Shown here in pieces: positions 1 to 6,013 of a DNA stretch of 7,201 nt. The notes beneath the pieces are model-generated. The model worked only from the letters and a program-made list of their open reading frames with translations, had not been told where the DNA came from and did not search any database. This DNA is from Acidobacteriota bacterium (GTDB taxonomy: Bacteria; Acidobacteriota; Polarisedimenticolia; Gp22-AA2), in assembly GCA_016177515.1 (NCBI GenBank), contig JACOUZ010000313.1:1-7201 (forward strand), given 5' to 3'. Both the position numbers and the translations under genes were made by a program. Each line of letters starts with the position of its first letter. Positions within the stretch are counted from its first letter, which is position 1.

Positions 1-456
1 GCATGGCGGCGACATGGAGCACCCACATCGAGGCGACGTCGTCAGGCAGGCGCGCGAGAATCGTCAGGCTCTCCTCCAGCGCGCCCCGGCCACCGCGCGT
101 CTCGAGGTGCTACCCCTCCGCGATCACCGGCAGGAGGCAGCGGCTCGGGTTCGGGTGCGCCATGCAGTTTTCCGTCATCCCGAGCCGGTACAGGCAGTGG
201 GCGATCAGCGCCCGCACGTGCCCGGGGGGAGGCCAGTCAAATCCGCCATCCGGCGGACGCCGGGCGACGGGCCGGCGTCGGCATGGGAACGCTGCACAGG
301 GATGGCAGAGCCCGCACCGGTCGCCCCGCCGGCGGGGGTCCCGCCGGAGCGCCCGTTGCAGCCCGGGAGCAGCGCCGCGCCGATCACGACGACGAGCGCC
401 CCGCGCTGGATCACGCCGCCGCCCGGGTGGCCGCCCCTTCCCGACCTTTCGTCCAT
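1..456 (-). pseudogene. Broken lipoprotein gene, probably N-terminal part of an ASPIC/FG-GAP (CRTAC1-like) protein; left end off the window
   Basis: The ATG at 456-454 follows a GGGGGAA purine stretch and opens a frame with a short hydrophobic segment ending in a lipobox-like LLPGC (Cys about residue 33), so the product would be an exported lipoprotein. That frame stops at TGA 207-205 after 83 residues. Coding character (nearly all third positions G/C) then continues in another frame: ALIAHCLYRLGMTENC, then CLLPVIAEG, then an amber TAG at 112-110, then GALEESLTILARLPDDV and WVLHVAAM to the window edge. Adding one C to the C6 run at 229-224 joins the two frames cleanly (LPPGHVRAL). From memory, the RLG-ENC-x-C-P-x-G-x-H spacing followed by a helical repeat resembles the segment before FG-GAP repeats in ASPIC/CRTAC1-type proteins; no FG-GAP repeat is visible here, so the family call is tentative. 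A frameshift plus a nonsense codon points to a decaying gene. Assembly error is possible for the frameshift. It lies 128 bp downstream of the corrinoid-reactivation gene and is probably unrelated to it. Confidence 0.55.
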
Positions 457-584
457 CCTGGCGTTCCCCCGGCCTTCCCGCCGCCGCCAAGATAGCCTAT
501 GCGGCAGCGCTCGCTCCCGGGCGCGGCCCCGGCCGGCGTGCCCCTGAGCGGAGCCGGGCCGGGCGAGAGCGACCGGCCTGCGCG

Positions 585-1196
585 TCACCGGCCCCCGATG
601 ACCCCCGAGATCGACTTGGCCGGGATCATCAGGAAGTCCTCCGTGAGGGTGATGCCGATCCGGCCGCCGTCGACCAGCCGGCACAGCGGCGCCTGGTCGG
701 AGAGCGCCCAGTCGCCGTAGCCGGGGGCGTGACGTTTCGTCGGGACGAGCCCTTCCCCGGCCAGGAGCCGGGCGGCGATCCTTTCCACCTCCAGGCCCAG
801 GGCGATGGCGGCGCTCGAAGCGAAGGCGTCGGCCAGGAGGCCCCGGGTCATCTCCCCCCTGTCCGTGAGGTCGTGTATCCAGGCGTCCGCCTCGGGACCG
901 ATGGTGGCGGCGAACAGGACGGCGCGGCGGCATCCGAGAAGGCGCTCCTGCAGGGAGCGGCTCATGGCGCGCGCGGCGCCGGCGAGCAGGCACACCCCCG
1001 GCTCCGGGATGGCGGCGTCGAAGACGCCGTAAATCGCCCTGGGGCGCAGGAGCGTCCGGCCCGCCGCCATGACCTCGTCGATGAGCAGGCGGGTCTTCTC
1101 GGGAACCTGGGCCGGGCGGCGGTAGCCGAGGCGCATGAGAACCATCGGCCGCGGCACCGTGACCGGCAGGGGATCGGCGATCTGGATCGGAGACAT
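585..1196 (-). CDS. Corrinoid/methionine synthase reactivation-domain protein (stand-alone)
   Basis: This 203-residue protein resembles the C-terminal SAM-dependent activation domain of cobalamin-dependent methionine synthase (MetH) existing as a separate polypeptide, as in Thermotoga TM0269. That family binds AdoMet and, with a reductant, remethylates cobalamin that has oxidised to the inactive Co(II) form. Visible signs are the APGYGDW motif at residues 157-163, which in the family forms part of the AdoMet/corrinoid site. After it comes a typical C-terminal stretch, GITLTEDFLMIPAKSISGVI at 181-200. The N-terminal half is helical (LLIDEVMAAG, then AATIGPEADAWIHDL). The length fits the stand-alone forms of about 200-220 residues. 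The ATG at 1196 has AGGA four bases upstream and lies 37 bp after the MttB-like gene, so the two are probably cotranscribed. The presence of this gene implies that a corrinoid carrier serves the cluster, although none is encoded here. Confidence 0.82.
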   Translation of the reverse strand: MSPIQIADPLPVTVPRPMVLMRLGYRRPAQVPEKTRLLIDEVMAAGRTLLRPRAIYGVFDAAIPEPGVCLLAGAARAMSRSLQERLLGCRRAVLFAATIGPEADAWIHDLTDRGEMTRGLLADAFASSAAIALGLEVERIAARLLAGEGLVPTKRHAPGYGDWALSDQAPLCRLVDGGRIGITLTEDFLMIPAKSISGVIGGR

Positions 1197-1233
1197 GGCG
1201 TCCTGGCAGCGCGGGCGAGGAGGGCCGGGCGTC

Positions 1234-2700
1234 TTACCCGGCGAAGGCCGGCAGCGCCTCCATGCCGAACTCCTTCGCCTCCCGCAGGACGATGCGGTCG
1301 AGCTCCTTGACCTTGTCCTCGGCGAGGCGGAACGGCTCCTGGGCGAGCAGCTCCTTCACCCTTTCCTGGGCGCGCTGGTAATCGGAGGGCCCGCGGCCGC
1401 CCTGCGGCGCGGAGCTGCGGTCGACCACCTTCCCCGGCATGTACCCCTCTTCGCGGAACAGCTTCAGGGTCGTTGGGTGGCCGAGGAAGTGGCCCGCCTT
1501 CACCGCGTCGGGGAGGAAGTCGATCGCCATCTTCTCGTGCCGGTGCCTGATCCCTTCGATCAACCGATACGCCATGCCACACAGCTCGTTGTCGATCACC
1601 AGCTTCTCCAGGCTCTGGCAGGTGATGAAATCGAGAATGCCGACGCCGGAGACGATGTTCACCCCGGCGAGCGCCGCGAACATCACTCCCATGCCCGATT
1701 CGTAGCCGGCCTGCGCGTCCACGAGCTTGGAATCGGACAGGCCCATGTACGAGTGGATGGGAAAGCCGAACGTCTTGCCGATCTGGGCGTAGGCGCAGTC
1801 GATCATATAGGTCTCGAGGGATCCGAACGGCGTCTGGCCGGCGCGCATGTCCATCAGGCAGGGCGCGCCGCCGTAGACCACCGGCGCTCCCGGGCGGACC
1901 GCCTGCGCCAGGGCGATGCCCGCCAGATTCTCCGCGGTGTGGACCACGAGCGTGCCCGAGAAGGTCACGGGACCGGTGGCGCCTGTCAAAGGCACCGAGA
2001 TGATTTCCGAGGGCAGGTTGTGCCGGGCGCATTCCATGATGCTCTCGGACGTCAGGATGCTCCAGCGCAGGGGCGACGACGGGCAGGCGTCGAAGATGGC
2101 GAGCGGCTTTTCGGACGCCTCCTTCGCCGAACCCCGGATGACGCCAAGGATCTCGAGCATCGCCGGGAACGACTCCTCGCGGAAAAGTCCCGTGATGACC
2201 GGTTTGTTGCAGTTCTGCACCGCCAGGTACAGACGATAGAAGTCCGACACCTCGATCGGGACGTCCGAGGGGACGAGCGAGGTCGAATTGGCGCGGATGT
2301 GCGGCAGGTGCTGGACCAGGCGGGCCAGGCGAATGTAATCCGACGACGTGGAGGGGCGCACGCGGCCGTCCGGGTCGAGCATCTTGATTGCCGCCGACCC
2401 CGGATCGTAGGTGACGCTGTCTCCCCCGACCTCGATCGAGGAGTCTCCGGAAACGTTCCAGATCTTGAAGCTCTTCGGGGCGGACTCGATGGCCTTCTCC
2501 ACGAAGCCGCGGCTCAGCCAGGCGCGCTCGGCCGCCTTGTCTATCTTCTGGCCGTGCTCCCCCAGGATCGCCAGCGCCTTCGGGTGCTCGAACTGCAGGC
2601 CGATGTCGCTCAGGACCTCGAACGCCTCGTCGATGATCCGGTCGATCATCTCCCGGGAGATCATCTGGATTCGGGGCCGGAAGGTTGGCACGAGACTCAA
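1234..2700 (-). CDS. MttB-superfamily (trimethylamine/betaine) corrinoid methyltransferase, non-pyrrolysine type
   Basis: This 488-residue protein belongs to the trimethylamine methyltransferase superfamily (COG5598), TIM-barrel enzymes that move a methyl group from a methylated amine to a Co(I) corrinoid protein. True MttB uses trimethylamine and carries pyrrolysine at an in-frame amber codon. Relatives without it, such as MtgB, use quaternary amines like glycine betaine. This gene has no internal stop and ends in TAA, so it is the non-pyrrolysine type; GLSDSKLVDAQAGYES at 320-335 is roughly where I would expect the Pyl region. Other family-like segments are AIFDACPSSPLRWS (201-214), SVPLTGATGPVT (235-246) and GVNIVSGVGILDFI (346-359). 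Full length (MttB is about 495). The TTG start overlaps the stop of the homocysteine methyltransferase gene by 4 nt and is supported by GGGGAGG seven bases upstream; the next ATG, at residue 13, lacks such support. The substrate is unknown: betaine, proline betaine, carnitine or another quaternary amine are all possible. Confidence 0.88.
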   Translation of the reverse strand: MSLVPTFRPRIQMISREMIDRIIDEAFEVLSDIGLQFEHPKALAILGEHGQKIDKAAERAWLSRGFVEKAIESAPKSFKIWNVSGDSSIEVGGDSVTYDPGSAAIKMLDPDGRVRPSTSSDYIRLARLVQHLPHIRANSTSLVPSDVPIEVSDFYRLYLAVQNCNKPVITGLFREESFPAMLEILGVIRGSAKEASEKPLAIFDACPSSPLRWSILTSESIMECARHNLPSEIISVPLTGATGPVTFSGTLVVHTAENLAGIALAQAVRPGAPVVYGGAPCLMDMRAGQTPFGSLETYMIDCAYAQIGKTFGFPIHSYMGLSDSKLVDAQAGYESGMGVMFAALAGVNIVSGVGILDFITCQSLEKLVIDNELCGMAYRLIEGIRHRHEKMAIDFLPDAVKAGHFLGHPTTLKLFREEGYMPGKVVDRSSAPQGGRGPSDYQRAQERVKELLAQEPFRLAEDKVKELDRIVLREAKEFGMEALPAFAG

Positions 2701-3611
2701 GAGAGGGCCTCCCCGGGCGCGGCGCAGGACACGCCTGGCTTCACGGCCTGGCAGAGACCGGCGATGAACTCGGGGGTCGTGCCGCAGCAGCCGCCGAAGA
2801 CGTTGACCCCCAGGGCGGCGATCGTCCGGGCGTCCGCCATGAACTCCTCGACGGTCTGCTTGTAGGACATGGTCTCTTTCTCGAGGATCGGCTTGCCGCG
2901 GTTCGGCTGCACGATGACCGGGAGATCGGTATGGTCCCTCAGGATGCGCGCCAGCTCGATGAAAACCGGGCTGCCGTGCGAGCAGTTGCTCCCCACGATG
3001 TCCGCCCCGTTGTCCTTCAGCACCTCGAGGCAGCGGGGCACCGTCTCTCCCATCAGCGTGAAGAAGCCGCGCGGGTTGCGGTCGAACGTCATACAGACCG
3101 ACACCGGCAGCGACGACTGCTTTTTCACGGCGCGCAGGGCGCAGAGCGCCTCCTCGAGAGAGTACATGGTCTCGATCGAGATCAGGTCGACGCCCCCGTC
3201 AATCAGCCCCTGGATCTGCGCCGCGAAGGAGGCGTCGAATTCCGCGCGGGTATACTCCCCCATCGGCTTCATGAACTTGCCGATCGGGCCGACGTCGCCC
3301 GCCGCGTAGCGCCCCTCGGGACAGATCGCCTTCAGGGCCTTCGCGGCCAGGAAGTTGGCGTCGTAGGTGCGGTCCTGCAGGTCGCGCTCCGACAGCTTGA
3401 TCGGCGTGCCTCCGAAGGTATTGGTCTGGACCACGTCCGATCCGGCCTCGAAGTAGGCGCGGTAGACGGCCGCCACGACTTCCGGTTTCTCCCAGTTCCA
3501 GGGCTCCGGCGACTCCCCGTCCAGGAGACCTGCGGCGAACAGCATGGTCCCCATGCCGCCGTCGTAGATGACCAGGCGCCGGCGGGCCAGCTCGCGGATG
3601 TCAGGCTTCAT
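2697..3611 (-). CDS. Homocysteine S-methyltransferase domain protein (MetH N-terminal/BHMT type)
   Basis: This 304-residue protein consists of the zinc-dependent homocysteine-binding barrel found in betaine-homocysteine methyltransferase and at the N-terminus of MetH. It transfers a methyl group to homocysteine to give methionine. The three zinc-binding cysteines are visible: Cys210 in VGSNCSHGS and Cys275-Cys276 in FGGCCGTTP. Their spacing matches the MetH domain closely. Other hallmarks are YDGGMGTML (16-24), QTNTFGGT (62-69) and the IETMYSLEEA segment (146-155). It ends after the barrel: there is no pterin (methyl-folate), cobalamin-cap or B12-binding domain, so it cannot be a complete MetH. 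The ATG at 3611 is chosen because the domain begins directly after it and upstream in-frame sequence is uncharacteristic; the ribosome site there is weak. Its stop overlaps the start of the MttB-like gene, so translation is probably coupled. The methyl donor could be a methylated corrinoid protein charged by the MttB-like enzyme (inference), or a simple donor such as betaine or S-methylmethionine. Confidence 0.88.
   Translation of the reverse strand: MKPDIRELARRRLVIYDGGMGTMLFAAGLLDGESPEPWNWEKPEVVAAVYRAYFEAGSDVVQTNTFGGTPIKLSERDLQDRTYDANFLAAKALKAICPEGRYAAGDVGPIGKFMKPMGEYTRAEFDASFAAQIQGLIDGGVDLISIETMYSLEEALCALRAVKKQSSLPVSVCMTFDRNPRGFFTLMGETVPRCLEVLKDNGADIVGSNCSHGSPVFIELARILRDHTDLPVIVQPNRGKPILEKETMSYKQTVEEFMADARTIAALGVNVFGGCCGTTPEFIAGLCQAVKPGVSCAAPGEALS
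2708..2714 (-). promoter_or_regulatory. Ribosome binding site deciding the TTG start of the MttB-like gene
   Basis: GGGGAGG lies inside the last codons of the homocysteine methyltransferase gene, seven bases before TTG at 2700. It is the best Shine-Dalgarno match near either possible start and supports TTG over the ATG twelve codons further in. Confidence 0.7.
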
Positions 3612-3655
3612 GGACCGTTTCCCGCCATGTGAAACCGAGTAGGAAGCGAAGAATG

Positions 3656-3661
3656 ATTTTA
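3656..3661 (-). promoter_or_regulatory. Possible -10 element for the methyltransferase operon
   Basis: TAAAAT (five of six to TATAAT) sits in the only A/T-rich patch of the 131-bp gap between the transporter stop and the homocysteine methyltransferase ATG. It would give a leader of about 38 nt. No acceptable -35 hexamer is present at 16-18 bp, so the call is weak. The cluster could instead be read through from the transporter gene, because no convincing terminator was found in the gap. Confidence 0.25.
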
Positions 3662-3742
3662 ACGCAGCCGCCGTCGCGCCGCGAGCCCAATTGCGGCGGA
3701 CATCCGTCCTGGTCCCCCGTCGCCCGGTGCCACAGGCGAAGT

Positions 3743-4720
3743 TCACTGGCGCGCGCCCTCCGGCAGCGCCGGCACGGGAGCGTCGGCGGGGCCGACCCGG
3801 TCCTCCTCCGCGGGCCCGGTCGCGGCCAGGACGAACGCGGCGCCGATGATGAGCGCGGCGCCGGCCCATTGCAGGGGCAAAAGCCTCTCGCCGAGCAGGA
3901 GGGCGGCCAGAAGCAGCGTGCCGAGCGGCTCGAAGGTGCTCAGGACCGACGCCACCTGCGGCCCGACCCGCTTCAGCCCCGCCACGAACAGGACGAGCCC
4001 GAAGACGGTCGAGGACAGAATCAGGCCCGCCAGGCTCCCCCACTCAGCGGCCGTGCGCGGCCACAGGAGGCCGCCGCCGAGCAGGAGGCTCGCCGCCGAG
4101 AAGGAGAAGGCCGCCCCGGTGATGATGTACGCTCCGGAGACCGTCCCGGGGATGCCGGGAGTCAGGTGGTGCATCCAGATCAGAAAGACGGCGTACCACA
4201 GTCCCGACAGGACCGCCAGGGCCGCCCCCGCCGCGTCCGTGGCGCCATCGATGCGCCCGGCGCAGAGCCACACGCCGGCCATCGCCAGGGCGATGGCCGC
4301 CAGACGGGAGGCCTGCGGTCGCCGCCTCGTGGTGCCCCAGAGGATGAGGGCCAGAAAGGCCGGGCAGGTGTACAGGAGGACCTCCGTCAGGCCGGCGGGA
4401 ATGCGCTTCAGGGCCAGGAAAAAGAGGGTCGACTGGCCGGCGTACCCGGCGACGCCCCACACGAACAGGGCGGCGCGGCGGCGGCTCGGCACGCGGAAGG
4501 ATGCCTGGCGGTATTCGCGCACCGCCAGCACCCACAGCCACAGGATGATGGAGGCGATGAAGAACCGGGTCGCCAGAAGCGGCGCGAGCGGCAGACCCAG
4601 GGAGAGCGCGTATTTTCCGAAGATCGACAGCAGCGAGTAGCAGAACGCCGAAGCGATGATGAGGGCGAACCCGCCCCGATCGGGGGTTCGCGATTCCCGG
4701 CGCCCGGCTGCGATCGACAC
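3743..4720 (-). CDS. EamA/DMT-superfamily transporter (RhaT/RarD-like exporter)
   Basis: This 325-residue inner-membrane protein has two tandem EamA repeats (about residues 17-155 and 163-300), each with about five hydrophobic helices, the usual ten-helix drug/metabolite transporter layout. Repeat hallmarks are visible: FFLALKRIPAGLTEVLLYT followed by CPAFLALIL in the first, and LFVAGLKRVGPQVASVLSTF followed by EPLGTLLLAALLLGERL in the second, the latter with the typical Glu in the helix before GE. The family exports amino acids, nucleosides or other small metabolites; the substrate cannot be told from sequence. A 24-residue polar, Pro/Ala/Glu-rich tail follows the last helix. The GTG at 4720 is chosen because GGGAGGAG lies just upstream and a perfect TATAAT is located about 37 bp before it. 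It lies 131 bp upstream of the methyltransferase cluster on the same strand; export of methionine or a related compound is conceivable, but nothing in the sequence shows it. Confidence 0.88.
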   Translation of the reverse strand: MSIAAGRRESRTPDRGGFALIIASAFCYSLLSIFGKYALSLGLPLAPLLATRFFIASIILWLWVLAVREYRQASFRVPSRRRAALFVWGVAGYAGQSTLFFLALKRIPAGLTEVLLYTCPAFLALILWGTTRRRPQASRLAAIALAMAGVWLCAGRIDGATDAAGAALAVLSGLWYAVFLIWMHHLTPGIPGTVSGAYIITGAAFSFSAASLLLGGGLLWPRTAAEWGSLAGLILSSTVFGLVLFVAGLKRVGPQVASVLSTFEPLGTLLLAALLLGERLLPLQWAGAALIIGAAFVLAATGPAEEDRVGPADAPVPALPEGARQ

Positions 4721-4723
4721 GGT

Positions 4724-4731
4724 CTCCTCCC
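4724..4731 (-). promoter_or_regulatory. Ribosome binding site for the EamA transporter
   Basis: GGGAGGAG precedes GTG 4720; counted from its GGAGG core the gap to the start is five bases. No ATG in this frame is as well placed, so this site fixes the GTG start. Confidence 0.65.
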
Positions 4732-4763
4732 ACGGCCGCCACGGGGGCGGGCCGGAGCCGCGG

Positions 4764-4769
4764 ATTATA
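4764..4769 (-). promoter_or_regulatory. Perfect -10 hexamer (TATAAT) for the EamA transporter gene
   Basis: TATAAT on the minus strand stands out in otherwise GC-rich sequence. Transcription starting about seven bases downstream would give a leader of about 37 nt to the GTG at 4720. The -35 region is poor (CATCGG at 17 bp), so an activator or another sigma factor may be involved. It overlaps a TATAGT on the opposite strand. Confidence 0.5.
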
Positions 4770-4771
4770 GT
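4766..4771 (+). promoter_or_regulatory. Possible -10 hexamer (TATAGT) for the FIST gene
   Basis: TATAGT on the plus strand shares four bases with the opposite-strand TATAAT. It would start transcription near 4778, leaving a leader of only about 12 nt before ATG 4790. No -35 match is seen upstream (GC-rich), so confidence is low. Confidence 0.3.
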
Positions 4772-4786
4772 CGTGATATCTTCACG
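4772..4786. repeat. 15-bp inverted repeat, candidate operator
   Basis: CGTGA-TATCT-TCACG is a perfect 5-5-5 inverted repeat. It lies between the presumed -10 and -35 of the EamA promoter and over the presumed start site of the FIST promoter. A regulator dimer bound here could affect both directions. No regulator gene is in the window, and one such repeat can arise by chance. Confidence 0.35.
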
Positions 4787-4789
4787 CCG

Positions 4790-5977
4790 ATGGGAACAGC
4801 GGCCGGCGTGGGGATTTCCGGGGAAATCGACCCGCTCGCGGCGGCACGGCAGGCGGCGCGCGACGCCTTGCAGCGCTGCGGCTCCGAACGGGCCGACTGG
4901 GGGCTGGTGTTCATCACGTCCGCCCACCGCCCGCATTTCGCGGCCATGCTGGCCGGGATCCAGAAGACCCTCGGCACCGATTTCATCGCCGGCTGCAGTG
5001 CCGCGGGCGTGCTCACCGGGTCGGAGGAGATTGAGGGGCGCCCCGGGGCCGTGGTGCTCGCGGTGCGATCCGATCGCCTGCGCGCCGAAACTCTTTATGC
5101 GCCGATCGGGGACGACGACCCGCGCGCCGCCGCGCGCGAGGTCGGCCGGCAGGTCCAGGGCCGTCCCGGCGGACTCCTGGTCCTGCTGCCGGACCCCCTG
5201 GCGGCCCGGCCCGACCATCTGCTGCACGAGATCGGCCGGGCCGCGCCGGGGCACGAAGCGGTCGGCGCCGCAGCCTCGGGCGACCCGGCCCTCCGCAGCA
5301 CGTTCCAGTTCTATGGCCGGAACGTCGCCAGCCGGGCGCTCTCCGGCCTCCACCTGTCGGGTGACCTGCGCCGCGCCATCGGCGTGACGCAGGGGTGCCA
5401 GCCGCTCGGGCCGCTGGCGCGGATCACCGCCGGAGACGGCAACGTCATCCTGGAAATCGACTCCAGGCCGGCGCTCGAGGTGCTGCGCTCGCGCCTGCCG
5501 GGACCCTGGGCCTCTTCGATCGAGAAACTGGCCGGGCATCTGTTCGTCGGACTGCCGCCCGACCCGAGCCAGGAGACGATCGCGGAGGGCGAGTACCTGG
5601 TGCGCCAGCTGATCGGCGTCGACGCCGCGCGGGGCGCCCTCGTCGTCGCGGCCACCGTGCGGGAGGGAGAGCCGATCCACTTCGTCCTGCGCGAGGCGCA
5701 CGCGGCCCGCCAGGACCTCAAGGACATGCTCAGGCCTTTCGGGCCGAAGGCGGCCGCGGGAGAGTACCGCTTCGGCCTGTATTTCAACTGCGCCGCCCGC
5801 GGCGCCTCCCTCTACGGCATGCCCGGGATCGACACGGCCTACATCTCTTCCGCCCTCGGGGACCTGCCGATTGCCGGATTCTTCGGCAACGCCGAGATCG
5901 CGCCCTTGCGCGGCGAGAATCGCCTGTTCACCCACACCGGCGTCCTGGCGCTCATCGGCGACGGCCGCGACGTATAA
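4790..5977 (+). CDS. FIST-domain signal/sensor protein (FIST_N + FIST_C)
   Basis: This 395-residue soluble protein is made of FIST_N (about 36-225) followed by FIST_C (about 228-375). FIST is a predicted ligand-binding sensory module, thought to bind small molecules such as amino acids, and often attached to chemoreceptors, kinases or cyclases. Here it stands alone with no output domain or membrane helix. Family signs are AGCSAAGVLTG (67-77) in FIST_N. In FIST_C they are NCAARGASLYG (333-343), then LPIAGFFGNAEIAPL (359-373) and LFTHTGVLAL near the end. One small departure: the usual GEI is AEI here. ATG 4790 is the first good start. It has no Shine-Dalgarno sequence and a very short presumed leader, so near-leaderless translation is possible. 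It is divergent from the transporter gene and 36 bp ahead of the GIY-YIG gene, perhaps cotranscribed with it. The biological role is unknown. Confidence 0.87.
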   Translation: MGTAAGVGISGEIDPLAAARQAARDALQRCGSERADWGLVFITSAHRPHFAAMLAGIQKTLGTDFIAGCSAAGVLTGSEEIEGRPGAVVLAVRSDRLRAETLYAPIGDDDPRAAAREVGRQVQGRPGGLLVLLPDPLAARPDHLLHEIGRAAPGHEAVGAAASGDPALRSTFQFYGRNVASRALSGLHLSGDLRRAIGVTQGCQPLGPLARITAGDGNVILEIDSRPALEVLRSRLPGPWASSIEKLAGHLFVGLPPDPSQETIAEGEYLVRQLIGVDAARGALVVAATVREGEPIHFVLREAHAARQDLKDMLRPFGPKAAAGEYRFGLYFNCAARGASLYGMPGIDTAYISSALGDLPIAGFFGNAEIAPLRGENRLFTHTGVLALIGDGRDV

Positions 5978-6013
5978 TGCGGCGGCCCGCCCGCGCCGCC
6001 GTCGTCCGGTGAC

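Noticed and set aside
1..456. Pyrrolysine-containing protein explaining the in-frame TAG
   Set aside because: The apparent family is not one that uses pyrrolysine, a second lesion (frameshift) lies upstream, and no pyl gene is present. The MttB-like gene itself lacks an amber codon.
3..2865. Plus-strand open frames opposite the methyltransferase cluster
   Set aside because: Their translations are Arg/Ala/Gly-rich shadows, while the minus strand encodes clear protein families over the same bases.
2697..3611. Complete MetH methionine synthase
   Set aside because: The frame ends after the homocysteine barrel (304 residues), and the folate, cap and B12 domains are absent. The reactivation-like domain is a separate gene.
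3677..3698. Hairpin CGCCGC-n10-GCGGCG between transporter and methyltransferase genes, considered as a terminator
   Set aside because: The stem is only six pairs with a ten-base loop, and no T-tract follows directly on the minus strand. Such repeats are frequent by chance at this GC content.
3629..4789. Long plus-strand open frame upstream of the FIST start
   Set aside because: It is antisense to the transporter gene, has an Arg/Gly/Gln/Glu-rich low-complexity translation and no recognisable domain. The FIST fold begins only after 4790.
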